Shown here: positions 8,845 to 18,388 of the stretch, one piece after another
Layout of the letters: each line of letters opens with the position of its first letter
How positions within the stretch are numbered: position 1 is the first letter of the stretch
Assembly (NCBI RefSeq): GCF_012034175.1
Contig: NZ_JAATEJ010000007.1
Span: 62,001-126,000 of the forward strand
Reading direction: 5' to 3'
Source: Actinacidiphila epipremni
GTDB taxonomy: Bacteria > Actinomycetota > Actinomycetes > Streptomycetales > Streptomycetaceae
DNA: 64,000 nucleotides
The notes under the pieces: generated by a model
Told to the model about the DNA's origin: nothing
What the model saw: the letters and a program-made list of their open reading frames with translations, nothing else
Database searches by the model: none
Translations under genes and position numbers: made by a program

Positions 8845-9396
8845 GTGACCACCACCATCATCTGGATCGCGGTCGCGCTCGTCGCCGTCGGCCTCTACCT
8901 GAGCTGGACCGCGGGGCGCCTGGACCGGCTGCACGCCCGTATCGACGCCGCCCGCGCCGCGCTGGACGCCCAGCTGCTGCGCCGCGCCTCGGTCGCGCAG
9001 GAGCTCGCGACCGCGGGCGTCCTGGACCCGGCGGCCTCGATCGTGCTGTACGAGTCCGCGCACGCCGCCCGGCAGGCCGAGCCCGAGCAGCGCGAAGTGG
9101 CCGAGAGTGAACTGAGCCAGGCGCTGCGGGCGGTTTTCGCCGACGCCGAGGCGGTCGCCGAGGTCGGCGCGGCCCCCGGCGGGACCGCCGCGATCGGCGA
9201 GCTGACCCAGGCGGTGCGCCGGGTGCCGATGGCCCGCCGCTTCCACAACGACGCGGTACGCGCCGCCCGCGCCGTCCGTGAGCACCGGGTGGTGCGCTGG
9301 CTGCGGCTGGCCGGGCACGCGCCCTTCCCGCTGGCCTTCGAGATGGACGACGAGCCGCCCGCGCCGCTGACCGCAGAAGGCGCCCCCGCGCCCTGA
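8845..9396 (+). CDS. LemA-like single-pass membrane protein
   Basis: 183 residues: one N-terminal membrane helix (about 3-22), then a helical region ('RLHARIDAARAALDAQLLRRASVAQELA') whose pattern resembles the LemA family helix bundle. Function unknown. Only 11 bp separate it from the pimA-like stop, so it is probably the last gene of the PI/PIM operon. GTG 8845 is followed directly by the membrane segment; an in-frame TTG lies 9 nt upstream. The LemA relation is my reading of the sequence pattern and is not certain. Confidence 0.65.
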   Translation: MTTTIIWIAVALVAVGLYLSWTAGRLDRLHARIDAARAALDAQLLRRASVAQELATAGVLDPAASIVLYESAHAARQAEPEQREVAESELSQALRAVFADAEAVAEVGAAPGGTAAIGELTQAVRRVPMARRFHNDAVRAARAVREHRVVRWLRLAGHAPFPLAFEMDDEPPAPLTAEGAPAP

Positions 9397-9540
9397 CCTG
9401 TGGCGGGAGCCACCCGCGGCGAATTGGCCCTTTTCCGCCGCCCCGTCCGGCCGGACCATTCTTGAGGCCCCGGTGGTAGACCGGGGTGGCAACCGCCCCT
9501 TTGCGTACCCATCCGTCCACGTCAGCGAGTGAGGTCACAC

Positions 9541-10452
9541 GTGTCCACCACACCGTCCACCGGCAGCACCCCCGAGACCGGCACCGCGCGCGTCAAGCGC
9601 GGCATGGCCGAGCAGCTCAAGGGCGGCGTGATCATGGACGTCGTCACGCCGGAGCAGGCGCGGATCGCCGAGGACGCCGGAGCCGTCGCCGTCATGGCGC
9701 TGGAGCGGGTCCCCGCCGACATCCGCGTGCAGGGCGGGGTGGCCCGGATGTCCGACCCGGACATGATCGAGGGCATCATCGGCGCCGTCTCCATCCCGGT
9801 GATGGCCAAGTCCCGCATCGGCCACTTCGTCGAGGCGCAGGTCCTGCAGTCGCTCGGCGTCGACTACATCGACGAGTCCGAGGTGCTGACCCCCGCCGAC
9901 GAGGTCAACCACTCCGACAAGTGGGCCTTCACCACCCCCTTCGTATGCGGCGCCACCAACCTCGGCGAGGCACTGCGCCGGATCGCCGAGGGTGCGGCCA
10001 TGATCCGCTCCAAGGGCGAGGCCGGCACCGGCAACGTCGTGGAGGCCGTCCGCCACCTGCGGCAGATCAAGGGCGAGATCGGCCGGCTGCGCTCGCTGGA
10101 CAACAACGAGCTGTTCGCCGCGGCCAAGGAGCTGCGCGCCCCGTACGAGCTGGTCAAGGAGGTCGCCGAGCTCGGCAAGCTGCCCGTCGTGCTGTTCTCC
10201 GCCGGCGGTGTGGCCACCCCCGCGGACGCGGCTCTGATGCGCCAGCTCGGCGCCGAGGGCGTCTTCGTCGGCTCCGGCATCTTCAAGTCCGGCGACCCCG
10301 CCAAGCGCGCCGCCGCGATCGTCCGCGCCACCACCTTCTTCGACGACCCCAAGGTCGTCGCGGACGCCTCCCGCAACCTCGGCGAGGCCATGGTCGGCAT
10401 CAACATCGACACGCTGCCGGAGTCCGAGCACTACGCCAAGCGCGGCTGGTGA
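9541..10452 (+). CDS. pdxS: Pyridoxal 5'-phosphate synthase, lyase subunit
   Basis: Makes PLP directly from ribose 5-phosphate, glyceraldehyde 3-phosphate and ammonia delivered by PdxT, as a dodecamer. The 303-residue TIM barrel shows the conserved '[17 protein letters not shown]' start, the catalytic lysine in '[10 protein letters not shown]', and the glycine-rich phosphate loops 'GEAGTGN' and '[11 protein letters not shown]'. GTG 9541 is preferred over the in-frame GTG 9529 because GTGAGG then serves as ribosome binding site about 7 nt upstream. pdxT follows 14 bp later. Confidence 0.96.
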   Translation: MSTTPSTGSTPETGTARVKRGMAEQLKGGVIMDVVTPEQARIAEDAGAVAVMALERVPADIRVQGGVARMSDPDMIEGIIGAVSIPVMAKSRIGHFVEAQVLQSLGVDYIDESEVLTPADEVNHSDKWAFTTPFVCGATNLGEALRRIAEGAAMIRSKGEAGTGNVVEAVRHLRQIKGEIGRLRSLDNNELFAAAKELRAPYELVKEVAELGKLPVVLFSAGGVATPADAALMRQLGAEGVFVGSGIFKSGDPAKRAAAIVRATTFFDDPKVVADASRNLGEAMVGINIDTLPESEHYAKRGW

Positions 10453-10466
10453 GGCCGGAGCCACCG

Positions 10467-11057
10467 ATGACCCGTCCCACCATCGGCGTGCTCGCCCTCC
10501 AGGGCGACGTACGCGAACACCTCGCGGCGCTGGCCGCGGCGGGCGCCGCGGCCGGCCCGGTCCGCCGCGCCGAGGAACTGGCCGGGATCGACGGCCTGGT
10601 CGTGCCGGGCGGGGAGTCCACCACCATCTCCAAGCTCGCCGCGCTGTTCGGCCTCACGGAGCCGCTGCGCGCCGCGATACGGGGCGGGCTGCCGGTCTAC
10701 GGCACGTGCGCGGGCCTGATCATGCTCGCCGACAAGATCCTCGACCCCAGGTCCGGGCAGGAGACCTTCGGCGGCATCGACATGATCGTGCGCCGCAACG
10801 CCTTCGGCCGGCAGAACGAGTCCTTCGAGGCCGGCGTGGACGTGGCCGGCGTCGAGGGCGGCCCCGTCGAGGGCGTCTTCATCCGCGCCCCCTGGGTCGA
10901 GTCGGTCGGCGCGCAGGTGCGGGTGCTGGCCGAGCACCGCGGCCACATCGTGGCGGTGCGGCAGGGCAACCTGTTGGCCACCTCGTTCCATCCGGAGCTG
11001 ACCGGCGACCACCGCGTGCATGAACTCTTCGTGTCCGCCGTGCGCGCCGCGGGGTGA
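10467..11057 (+). CDS. pdxT: Pyridoxal 5'-phosphate synthase, glutaminase subunit
   Basis: Class I glutamine amidotransferase that releases ammonia from glutamine and channels it into PdxS. At 196 residues it is of usual length. The '[12 protein letters not shown]' N-terminus and the 'PGGEST' oxyanion loop (near 47) are family hallmarks. The catalytic cysteine is in 'YGTCAGLI' (near 79), and the partner His-Glu is in 'SFHPELTGD' (near 170). It forms an operon with pdxS. Confidence 0.96.
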   Translation: MTRPTIGVLALQGDVREHLAALAAAGAAAGPVRRAEELAGIDGLVVPGGESTTISKLAALFGLTEPLRAAIRGGLPVYGTCAGLIMLADKILDPRSGQETFGGIDMIVRRNAFGRQNESFEAGVDVAGVEGGPVEGVFIRAPWVESVGAQVRVLAEHRGHIVAVRQGNLLATSFHPELTGDHRVHELFVSAVRAAG

Positions 11058-11068
11058 TCCCGTCCCGG

Positions 11069-11074
11069 TAGGAT
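11069..11074 (+). promoter_or_regulatory. Candidate -10 element for yebC
   Basis: TAGGAT is the commonest Streptomyces housekeeping -10 form and sits 48 bp before the yebC start, leaving room for a short leader with a GAAGGAG ribosome binding site. The -35 region is not recognisable. Confidence 0.4.
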
Positions 11075-11121
11075 CGACCGAGCCGAAGAACAGCACTGGG
11101 TGACGCGAAGGAGACTGTCGG

Positions 11122-11874
11122 ATGTCCGGCCACTCTAAATGGGCTACGACGAAGCACAAGAAGGCCGTGATCGATGCCAAGCGCGGCAAGCTCTTCGCGA
11201 AGCTGATCAAGAACATCGAGGTCGCCGCCAGGACCGGTGGCGCGGACCCCGACGGCAACCCGACGCTCTTCGACGCGATCCAGAAGGCCAAGAAGAGCTC
11301 GGTCCCGAACAAGAACATCGACAGCGCGGTCAAGCGCGGTGCGGGCCTGGAAGCCGGCGGCGCCGACTACCAGACGATCATGTACGAGGGCTACGGGCCG
11401 AACGGCGTCGCCGTCCTCATCGAGTGCCTGACCGACAACCGCAACCGCGCCGCCTCCGACGTCCGGGTCGCCATGACCCGCAACGGCGGCTCGATGGCCG
11501 ACCCGGGCTCGGTGTCGTACCTGTTCAACCGCAAGGGCGTGGTCATCGTCCCCAAGGCGGAGCTGACCGAGGACGACGTGCTCGGCGCGGTCCTGGACGC
11601 CGGCGCCGAGGAGGTCAACGACCTCGGCGAGTCCTTCGAGGTGATCAGCGAGGCCACCGACCTGGTGCCGGTGCGCAAGGCGCTCCAGGAGGCGGGCATC
11701 GACTACGACTCCGCGGACGCGAACTTCCTGCCGACCATGCAGGTGGAGCTGGACGAGGACGGCGCCCGCAAGATCTTCAAGCTCATCGACGCGCTGGAGG
11801 ACAGCGACGACGTGCAGAACGTCTTCGCCAACTTCGACGTCTCGGACGAGGTCATGGAGAAGGTCGACGCCTGA
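11122..11874 (+). CDS. YebC/PmpR-family protein (TACO1-like)
   Basis: 250-residue member of the YebC family. The family was first described as a DNA-binding regulator; newer work links some members to relief of ribosome stalling at proline stretches. The start '[14 protein letters not shown]' and the 'NIDSAVKRG' and 'YEGYGPNG' blocks are diagnostic. Its place directly before ruvCAB is conserved in actinobacteria. A GAAGGAG site lies 9 nt before ATG 11122. A strong hairpin after the stop suggests it is transcribed apart from ruvC. Confidence 0.93.
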   Translation: MSGHSKWATTKHKKAVIDAKRGKLFAKLIKNIEVAARTGGADPDGNPTLFDAIQKAKKSSVPNKNIDSAVKRGAGLEAGGADYQTIMYEGYGPNGVAVLIECLTDNRNRAASDVRVAMTRNGGSMADPGSVSYLFNRKGVVIVPKAELTEDDVLGAVLDAGAEEVNDLGESFEVISEATDLVPVRKALQEAGIDYDSADANFLPTMQVELDEDGARKIFKLIDALEDSDDVQNVFANFDVSDEVMEKVDA

Positions 11875-11883
11875 CGGCGGCAC

Positions 11884-11923
11884 AGGGCGGGCCGGGCGGG
11901 AACACACCTGCCCGGCCCGCCCT
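11884..11923 (+). terminator. Terminator hairpin after yebC
   Basis: Perfect 14-bp GC stem (11884-11897 with 11910-11923), extendable by three more pairs, followed by TTT. It begins 9 nt after the yebC stop. Confidence 0.7.
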
Positions 11924-11924
11924 T

Positions 11925-11956
11925 TGCCGTCCTGGCGTTTTGCTGTCCTGGCGTTG
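11925..11956. repeat. 16-bp tandem duplication upstream of ruvC
   Basis: TGCCGTCCTGGCGTTT and TGCTGTCCTGGCGTTG stand directly next to each other (14 of 16 bases identical), between the yebC terminator and the ruvC leader. It is probably a simple duplication; a TAGCCT -10 candidate lies shortly downstream at 11971. Confidence 0.6.
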
Positions 11957-12017
11957 TCGGTGCGAACCGATAGCCTGCGGGAACGGGTGGTCGAACGGGC
12001 GAGGGAAGGGGGCGGCG

Positions 12018-12653
12018 GTGCGCGTGCTCGGCGTGGACCCGGGGCTGACCCGGTGCGGCATCGGCGTGGTCGACGGCACGGCCGGCCGGCGGCTGGCGAT
12101 GGTCGGCGTCGGGGTCGTCAGGACACCGGCCGACGCGCCGGTCGGCGAGCGCCTGGTGCTGGTCGAGCAGGGCATCGAGGCATGGCTCGACGAGCACCGG
12201 CCGGACGCCGTCGCCGTGGAGCGCGTCTTCAGCCAGCACAATGTGCGCACGGTGATGGGCACCGCCCAGGCCAGCGCGGTGGCGATCCTGTGCGCCGCCC
12301 GCCGCGGGCTGCCGGTCCACCTGCACACCCCCAGCGAGGTCAAGGCCGCCGTCACCGGCAGCGGCCGGGCCGACAAGGCCCAGGTCGGCGCGATGGTGAC
12401 CCGGCTGCTGCGGCTGGACGCCCCGCCCAAGCCGGCCGACGCCGCCGACGCGCTGGCGCTGGCCATCTGCCACATCTGGCGCGGCCCCGCCACCGACCGC
12501 CTGCGCCAGGCCGCCGCCCGGCAGAACGGCACGGCCGCCGCCCCGTCCGCCTCCGCCGCCTCGTCCTCGTCCTCCGCGGTCGCCGCCCGCCCGGCCGCCG
12601 ACCGCCCCGCCGCCCGAGACACCGCCGTACGCACCCGGGAGTCCGCCACGTGA
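12018..12653 (+). CDS. ruvC: Holliday junction resolvase RuvC
   Basis: Endonuclease that cuts Holliday junctions together with RuvAB. The RNase H-like fold is shown by '[12 protein letters not shown]' (first catalytic Asp near residue 6), 'VAVERVF' (Glu near 67) and the C-terminal '[12 protein letters not shown]' Asp pair (near 140). The protein has 211 residues. The last 40 or so form an Ala/Ser/Pro-rich tail, as often seen in Streptomyces, probably disordered. A GAGGGAAGGGGG ribosome binding site precedes GTG 12018. The stop overlaps the ruvA start (GTGA). Confidence 0.95.
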   Translation: MRVLGVDPGLTRCGIGVVDGTAGRRLAMVGVGVVRTPADAPVGERLVLVEQGIEAWLDEHRPDAVAVERVFSQHNVRTVMGTAQASAVAILCAARRGLPVHLHTPSEVKAAVTGSGRADKAQVGAMVTRLLRLDAPPKPADAADALALAICHIWRGPATDRLRQAAARQNGTAAAPSASAASSSSSAVAARPAADRPAARDTAVRTRESAT

Positions 12654-13261
12654 TCGCCTTCGTCAGCGGCCCTGTCGCCGCCCTCGCGCCCGACGCCGCC
12701 GTGATCGAGGTCGGCGGCATCGGCATGGCCGTCCAGTGCGCGCCCGGCACCCTCGCCGCGCTGCGGATCGGCGAGCCCGCGCGGCTGGCCACCTCACTGG
12801 TCGTCCGGGAGGACTCCCTGACCCTCTACGGCTTCGCCGACGACGACGAGCGGCAGGTCTTCGAGCTGCTCCAGACCGTGAGCGGGGTCGGCCCGCGGCT
12901 GGCCCAGACCATGCTCGCCGTGCACGCGCCCGACGCGCTGCGGGCCGCGGTCGCCGCGGGCGACGAGAAGGCGCTGACCGCCGTGCCCGGCATCGGGAAG
13001 AAGGGGGCCCAGCGGCTGCTGCTGGAACTGAAGGACCGGCTCGGCGCCCCGCTCGGCACCGCCGCCGTCGCCGGCGCGGCCCCCGCGGCCCCGGCGTCCT
13101 GGCGCGAGCAGCTGCACGCCGCGCTGCTCGGCCTCGGCTACGCCGCCCGCGAGGCGGACGAGGCGGTGACCGCCGTCACCCCGCAGGCCGAGTCCGCGCC
13201 CGAGCCCAACGTCGGCGCCCTGCTGCGCAGCGCCCTCCAGTCCCTCAACCGCACCCGCTGA
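12650..13261 (+). CDS. ruvA: Holliday junction DNA helicase subunit RuvA
   Basis: Tetrameric protein that binds the four-way junction and positions RuvB rings. 203 residues, with the N-terminal OB domain, the paired helix-hairpin-helix motifs ('[12 protein letters not shown]' near 75 and '[16 protein letters not shown]' near 110) and the small C-terminal RuvB-contact domain. The GTG start overlaps the ruvC stop, giving translational coupling. A 143-bp gap of C-rich sequence separates it from ruvB. Confidence 0.95.
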   Translation: MIAFVSGPVAALAPDAAVIEVGGIGMAVQCAPGTLAALRIGEPARLATSLVVREDSLTLYGFADDDERQVFELLQTVSGVGPRLAQTMLAVHAPDALRAAVAAGDEKALTAVPGIGKKGAQRLLLELKDRLGAPLGTAAVAGAAPAAPASWREQLHAALLGLGYAAREADEAVTAVTPQAESAPEPNVGALLRSALQSLNRTR

Positions 13262-13404
13262 CGCCGCGTCGGCCCCGCCACCGCCCACCGCCCACCACCC
13301 ACGGCCCGCCCGTACCGGCCACCGTAAAACCGCCCGACCGCCCCGACCGTCAGGCACCGACCGATCCGCCCACCGTCCGAGCCGAGAGACCCGAGAGACC
13401 ATCC

Positions 13405-14475
13405 ATGAACTGGGACGACGCCGACAACGCCGCAGCCGACCGGCTGGTCGGCGCCGTGGCCGACAGCGACGACCAGGCCGTCGAGGCGGCGCTGCGGCCC
13501 CGCGACCTCGACGAGTTCGTCGGCCAGGAGCGGGTCCGCGAGCAGCTCGGACTGGTCCTCCAGGCCGCCCGCAAGCGCGGCGGCACCGCCGACCACGTGC
13601 TGCTGTCCGGCGCCCCGGGCCTGGGCAAGACGACCCTGTCGATGATCATCGCCGCCGAGATGGGCGTCCCGATCCGTATCACCTCCGGGCCCGCCATCCA
13701 GCACGCCGGCGACCTCGCCTCGATCCTGTCCTCGCTCACCGAGGGCGAGGTCCTCTTCCTCGACGAGATCCACCGGATGTCCCGGCCGGCCGAGGAGATG
13801 CTGTACATGGCGATGGAGGACTTCCGGGTCGACGTGATCGTCGGCAAGGGCCCCGGCGCCACCGCGATCCCGCTGGAGCTGCCGCCCTTCACCCTGGTCG
13901 GCGCCACCACCCGGGCCGGCCTGCTGCCGCCGCCGCTGCGCGACCGCTTCGGCTTCACCGGCCACATGGAGTTCTACGCCCCCGCCGAGCTGGAGCGGGT
14001 CATCCACCGCTCGGCCGGCCTGCTGGACGTCGTGGTCGACGCCGCGGGAGCCGCCGAGATCGCCGGCCGCTCCCGCGGCACCCCGCGGATCGCCAACCGG
14101 CTGCTGCGCCGGGTCCGCGACTACGCGCAGGTCCGGGCGGACGGGACGATCACCCGGCAGACCGCCGCCGCGGCCCTGGAGGTCTACGAGGTCGACGCCC
14201 GCGGCCTCGACCGGCTGGACCGGGCCGTCCTGCATGCCCTGCTCACCCTTTTTGGCGGCGGTCCTGTGGGTTTGTCCACACTTGCTGTCGCAGTGGGGGA
14301 GGAGCGTGAGACTGTTGAGGAGGTGGCCGAGCCCTTCCTGGTGAGGGAGGGGCTCCTGGCCCGCACTCCGCGGGGCAGGGTGGCCACCGGCGCCGCATGG
14401 GCACACCTCGGCCTCGCACCTCCGCACCCCACCGGCGGGGCGGGACCGGGACAGACCGGGCTGTTCGGGCCGTGA
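13405..14475 (+). CDS. ruvB: Holliday junction branch migration ATPase RuvB
   Basis: Hexameric AAA+ motor that drives branch migration. 356 residues. Walker [10 protein letters not shown] is at 69-77, Walker B 'LFLDEIHR' near 115, sensor 1 'VGATTRAG' near 165, and the C-terminal winged helix includes '[13 protein letters not shown]'. The codons encoding that last segment (about 14245-14325) depart from the very GC-rich usage of the rest of the gene and contain a perfect DnaA box; the reading frame is intact. ATG 13405 follows a weak GAGAGACC leader. Confidence 0.95.
   Translation: MNWDDADNAAADRLVGAVADSDDQAVEAALRPRDLDEFVGQERVREQLGLVLQAARKRGGTADHVLLSGAPGLGKTTLSMIIAAEMGVPIRITSGPAIQHAGDLASILSSLTEGEVLFLDEIHRMSRPAEEMLYMAMEDFRVDVIVGKGPGATAIPLELPPFTLVGATTRAGLLPPPLRDRFGFTGHMEFYAPAELERVIHRSAGLLDVVVDAAGAAEIAGRSRGTPRIANRLLRRVRDYAQVRADGTITRQTAAAALEVYEVDARGLDRLDRAVLHALLTLFGGGPVGLSTLAVAVGEERETVEEVAEPFLVREGLLARTPRGRVATGAAWAHLGLAPPHPTGGAGPGQTGLFGP
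14272..14280. promoter_or_regulatory. DnaA-box-like 9-mer inside ruvB
   Basis: TTGTCCACA equals the preferred DnaA box of Streptomyces. It lies in the winged-helix region of ruvB, within about 80 bp of unusually AT-rich codons. Binding is not shown; a single box can arise by chance. Confidence 0.4.
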
Positions 14476-14522
14476 CAACGGCCGAACTCGCCCCGTCAGG
14501 AACCTCAGTGCCATGCTTGGCG

Positions 14523-14552
14523 TTGTTCCAGCGGCGAGCCAGCGCTTAGACT
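14523..14552 (+). promoter_or_regulatory. Candidate promoter for yajC-secD-secF
   Basis: TTGTTC (14523-14528), 18-nt spacer, TAGACT (14547-14552). Both hexamers fit Streptomyces housekeeping promoters, and the leader to yajC would be about 78 nt. Confidence 0.45.
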
Positions 14553-14636
14553 CCGCCGACGCCCTTCCTCTGGAGCGGCATCCATATCCCGGAAACCAGG
14601 CCAGCCCCGTTGGCCGTGCGAAGGAACGTCCACACC

Positions 14637-15110
14637 GTGAATCCCCTGATCTTCGTCTTCATCGTCCTCATCCTCGGCATGCTGCTCATGACCAGGTCCG
14701 CGAAGAACAAGCAGCGCCAGGCCCTGGAGATGCGCGAGAAGATGGAGCCCGGCACCGGGATCCGCACCATCGGCGGCATGTACGCCGTGGTGAAGGAGGT
14801 CAACCAGGAGACGGTCCTGCTGGAGCTGACCGACGGCGTGCACGCGCACTTCACCAAGGGCGCCATCTCCGCCGTGCTCAGCGAGGAGGAGTTCAACCGG
14901 ATCGTGCACGGCATCGAGCCGGACGACCTGGAGGACGGCGAGGACGGCGACACCGCGCACGACGCGGCGCACGACGGCCACGACGACGGCGCCACCCTCG
15001 CCGCGGACCCGGTCGACGGTGACGCCCCGGAGTCGGACGAGGACCGGGTGGAGCTGAAGAAGACCGAGGACGGGCCGGGGGCGGGCGGCTCGGACTCCAC
15101 CACCAAGTAA
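14637..15110 (+). CDS. yajC: Preprotein translocase subunit YajC
   Basis: Small accessory membrane protein of the SecDF-YajC complex, which helps protein export through SecYEG. 157 residues: one N-terminal membrane helix (3-20), the conserved 'RSAKNKQRQALEMREKMEPG' and 'TIGGMYAVV' blocks, and a long acidic tail rich in Asp and Gly after residue 95. GTG 14637 was chosen because the membrane segment starts right after it and AAGGA lies 11 nt upstream. Followed by secD after 78 bp. Confidence 0.93.
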   Translation: MNPLIFVFIVLILGMLLMTRSAKNKQRQALEMREKMEPGTGIRTIGGMYAVVKEVNQETVLLELTDGVHAHFTKGAISAVLSEEEFNRIVHGIEPDDLEDGEDGDTAHDAAHDGHDDGATLAADPVDGDAPESDEDRVELKKTEDGPGAGGSDSTTK

Positions 15111-15188
15111 GGGTCAGGTTCGCGCACAACTCGTCACCACCCGTAGGCGCGCAGGCCGCGGTGTGGTCGGACAGGGAGACACAAGAAG

Positions 15189-16967
15189 GTGGCAGCAGCC
15201 AAGAAGGGCCGCAGGTCCCCGGGGAGCCAGGGGTACCCCGGGCGTGCTCTGGCCGTCATCCTCATCGCCCTGGTGGCGATGACCGGAGGAATCTTCCTCT
15301 CCGGTGACAGGACGCCCCGGCTGGGCATCGACCTCGCCGGCGGCGTCAGCATCACCCTGACGGCCAAGCCGGGCCAGGGCGACGCGGTGAACAAGGCCAA
15401 CATGAACACCGCGGCCAGCATCATCAGCAACCGGGTCAACGGCCTCGGCGTCTCCGAGGCGGAGGTGCAGACCGAGGGATCGAAGAACATCATCGTCAAC
15501 ATCCCCAAGGGCACCAACGCCGACCAGGCGGAGAAGCAGGTGGGGACCACGGCGCAGATGTACTTCCGCCAGGTCCTCACGGTCGCCGACGGCGCCCCGG
15601 CGCCGGCCACCACCCCGACCCCCTCGGGCAGCGCCACCCCCTCGCCCTCCGGTACGCCGAAGTCCACCCCGAGCGGTACGGCCACCCCGAAGGCGACCGG
15701 CAGCGCGTCCAGCACCCCGTCGACCAGCGCCACCCAGGGCCGCGCCGTCACCGGCGCCCTGACCTCCTCGGTCGACAAGGCGCCGACCCCGCTGCCCACC
15801 CCGGCGCCCAGCGACCCGGCCACCAGCGACCCGAGCGCCGGCGGCAGCGCCGCCACCTCGATCCCGGCCGACGTCCAGGCCAAGTTCGCCGCGCTGGACT
15901 GCACCGATGCCAACCAGCGCGCCAAGGCCAACGAGGGCTCCAAGCCCACCGACACCATCGTCGCGTGCGGCAAGGAGGGCGGCGTCTGGGCCAAGTACGT
16001 GCTCGGCCCCTCCCTGATCGACGGCAAGCGCGTCTCCGGCGCCAACGCCGCCTTCGACACCCAGCAGGGCAACGGGTGGGTCGTCAACCTGACCTTCGAC
16101 TCCAAGGGCGCCGGCGAGTTCACCAAGGTCACCGGCGACCTGGCCAGCCAGACCGACCCGAACAACCGCTTCGCGATCGTCCTGGACGGGAACGTCGAGT
16201 CCGCGCCCTCGGTGCACGAGGCCCTGCCCGGCGGCAGCGCCCAGATCTCCGGCAGCTTCCAGCAGAAGGACGCGCAGGACCTCGCCAACGTGCTCAAGTA
16301 CGGCTCGCTGCCGCTGGCGTTCGAGACGTCCGACCGCACCACCGTGTCCGCCGCGCTCGGCGGCGAGCAGCTGCGCGGCGGCCTGATCGCCGGCGCGGTC
16401 GGCCTCGCCCTGGTCGTGCTCTACATGTTCGCCTACTACCGCGGACTGAGCTTCGTGGCCATCCTGAGCCTCATGGTGTCGGCTGCGCTCACGTACACGA
16501 TCATGTGCCTGCTCGGCCGGGCCATCGGCTTCGCGCTGAACCTGCCGGCCGTCGCCGGTGCGATCGTCGCCATCGGTATCACCGCGGACTCCTTCATCGT
16601 GTTCTTCGAACGCATAAGGGACGAGTTGCGCGAGGGCCGCTCGCTGCAGCCCGCGGTCGCCCGCGGCTGGCCGCGCGCCCGGCGCACCATCCTGGTGTCG
16701 GACTTCGTGTCCTTCCTGGCCGCCGCCGTGCTCTACGTGGTGACGGTCGGCAAGGTCCGCGGCTTCGCCTTCACGCTCGGCCTGACGACGCTGCTCGACG
16801 TCGCGGTGGTGTTCCTGTTCACCAAGCCGCTCATGACGATCCTCGCCCGCCGCCGGTTCTTCGCCGAGGGCCACAAGTGGTCCGGTCTGGACCCCAAGAG
16901 CCTCGGCGTCAAGGCGCCCCTGCGCCGAGTCCGCCGTAACCACAGCACGGAGACGAAGGAAGCCTGA
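15189..16967 (+). CDS. secD: Protein translocase subunit SecD
   Basis: Proton-driven RND-fold export factor acting with SecF on the outer face of the membrane. 592 residues. One membrane helix (about 17-38), then the periplasmic P1 domain starting 'LGIDLAGGVSITL', then five membrane helices after residue 390, including 'ITADSFIVFFERIRDELREG'. P1 is interrupted near residues 136-220 by a Ser/Thr/Pro-rich low-complexity insert with 'TPSGSATPSPSGTP'-type repeats. GTG 15189 has GGGAG 10 nt upstream. It overlaps secF (TGATG). Confidence 0.95.
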   Translation: MAAAKKGRRSPGSQGYPGRALAVILIALVAMTGGIFLSGDRTPRLGIDLAGGVSITLTAKPGQGDAVNKANMNTAASIISNRVNGLGVSEAEVQTEGSKNIIVNIPKGTNADQAEKQVGTTAQMYFRQVLTVADGAPAPATTPTPSGSATPSPSGTPKSTPSGTATPKATGSASSTPSTSATQGRAVTGALTSSVDKAPTPLPTPAPSDPATSDPSAGGSAATSIPADVQAKFAALDCTDANQRAKANEGSKPTDTIVACGKEGGVWAKYVLGPSLIDGKRVSGANAAFDTQQGNGWVVNLTFDSKGAGEFTKVTGDLASQTDPNNRFAIVLDGNVESAPSVHEALPGGSAQISGSFQQKDAQDLANVLKYGSLPLAFETSDRTTVSAALGGEQLRGGLIAGAVGLALVVLYMFAYYRGLSFVAILSLMVSAALTYTIMCLLGRAIGFALNLPAVAGAIVAIGITADSFIVFFERIRDELREGRSLQPAVARGWPRARRTILVSDFVSFLAAAVLYVVTVGKVRGFAFTLGLTTLLDVAVVFLFTKPLMTILARRRFFAEGHKWSGLDPKSLGVKAPLRRVRRNHSTETKEA

Positions 16968-18163
16968 TGTCCAAACTCGGCACTCTCGGTCACCGGCTGC
17001 ACCGGGGCGAGGTCAGCTACGACTTCGTGGGCAAGCGCAAGCTGTGGTACGGGGTCTCGATCCTGATCACGCTCGCGGCCGTCGTCGGCCTGGTCGTCAA
17101 CGGCCTGAAGTTCAGCATCGAGTTCTCCGGCGGCGCCGTCTTCACCACCCCGAAGACGACGTACAGCGTCAACCAGGCGCACGACGCCCTCGACGGCCAC
17201 ACGCTGGGGCACACCGCCACCGTCCAGAAGCTGGGCAACGGCGGGCTGCGCATCCAGGTCAGCGACATCGCCACCGACACCTCCAAGCAGATCCAGCAGA
17301 ACATCGGCCAGGAACTGAAGATCACCCCGTCGAAGATCGACGCGGAGATCGTCGGCCCGAGCTGGGGCAAGGAGATCTCCCACAAGGCGATCGAGGGCCT
17401 GATCATCTTCCTGGTGCTGGTGGTCGTCTACCTCGCGATCGCCTTCGAGTGGCGGATGGCCGCGGCGGCCCTGGTCGCCCTGCTGCACGACCTGACGATC
17501 ACCACCGGGGTCTACGCCATCGTCGGCTTCGAGGTCAGCCCGGGCACGGTGATCGGCCTGCTGACCATCCTCGGCTACTCCCTCTACGACACCGTCGTCG
17601 TCTTCGACGGCCTGAAGGAAGCCAGCAAGGGCATCACCAAGCAGAACCAGCACACCTACAGCGACATCGCCAACCGCAGCCTCAACAGCACCCTGGTGCG
17701 GTCGATCAACACCACCGTGGTGGCGCTGCTGCCGGTCGCCGCGCTGCTGTTCATCGGCGGCGGCCTGCTCGGCGCCGGCGTGCTCAACGACATCGCGCTC
17801 GCGCTGTTCGTGGGCCTGACCGCCGGCGCGTACTCCTCGATCTTCATCGCCACCCCGATCGTGGCCGAGTTCAAGGAGCGCGAGCCGCAGATGAAGGCGC
17901 TGCGCAAGCGCGTGCTGGCCAAGCGCGCCTCCGACGCGGCGAAGGGCAAGGACGCCAAGGACGAGCCGGCGGACACCCCCGGCGCGGACACCGCCGAGGA
18001 CGGCGACGAGCCGGCCGACGAGGCGGGGGCCACCGCCTCCGCCGGCGCCGGTGTGGTCGCCCCGCGCGGCCAGAGCGGCACCCGCGGCACCGGCACCCGC
18101 AGCACCCGCACCCAGCCCGGCGGACGCGGCGGACGCGGACGCCCCTCGGGCCGCAGGCGCTGA
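16967..18163 (+). CDS. secF: Protein translocase subunit SecF
   Basis: Partner of SecD, 398 residues. The N-terminus is 'YDFVGKRKLWYGVSILI', followed by the 'IEFSGGAVF' signature and six membrane helices with 'GYSLYDTVVVFDGLKE' in the fourth. The last 100 residues are an extended Ala/Asp/Glu then Arg/Gly-rich cytoplasmic tail ('TRGTGTRSTRTQPGGRGG'), probably disordered. The ATG overlaps the secD stop. A 13-bp hairpin follows. Confidence 0.95.
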   Translation: MSKLGTLGHRLHRGEVSYDFVGKRKLWYGVSILITLAAVVGLVVNGLKFSIEFSGGAVFTTPKTTYSVNQAHDALDGHTLGHTATVQKLGNGGLRIQVSDIATDTSKQIQQNIGQELKITPSKIDAEIVGPSWGKEISHKAIEGLIIFLVLVVVYLAIAFEWRMAAAALVALLHDLTITTGVYAIVGFEVSPGTVIGLLTILGYSLYDTVVVFDGLKEASKGITKQNQHTYSDIANRSLNSTLVRSINTTVVALLPVAALLFIGGGLLGAGVLNDIALALFVGLTAGAYSSIFIATPIVAEFKEREPQMKALRKRVLAKRASDAAKGKDAKDEPADTPGADTAEDGDEPADEAGATASAGAGVVAPRGQSGTRGTGTRSTRTQPGGRGGRGRPSGRRR

Positions 18164-18195
18164 GCCGGCCGCGCCCGGCGCACCACCCGTACCGC

Positions 18196-18226
18196 GAGCC
18201 GCCCGGTCACCACGACCGGGCGGCTC
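18196..18226 (+). terminator. Terminator hairpin after secF
   Basis: Perfect 13-bp stem (18196-18208 with 18214-18226) with a 5-nt loop, 32 bp after the secF stop. Confidence 0.7.
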
Positions 18227-18388
18227 CGGCGTGCCGGGGCACCGACGTGCGCGAAACAATCACGGGGGACAATGACCGCACCACGACGACCGGGGACGAC
18301 GGCCCGCAAGGGCTCCCGGCGGCACCGCCCGGGCGCACCGCCCGGCCGGACCCCACCGGGACACAGGAAAGCCGAGGAAGACACCGCG

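Noticed and set aside
14245..14325. Frameshift or foreign fragment in ruvB
   Set aside because: The reading frame and the protein motifs are intact; only codon choice differs.
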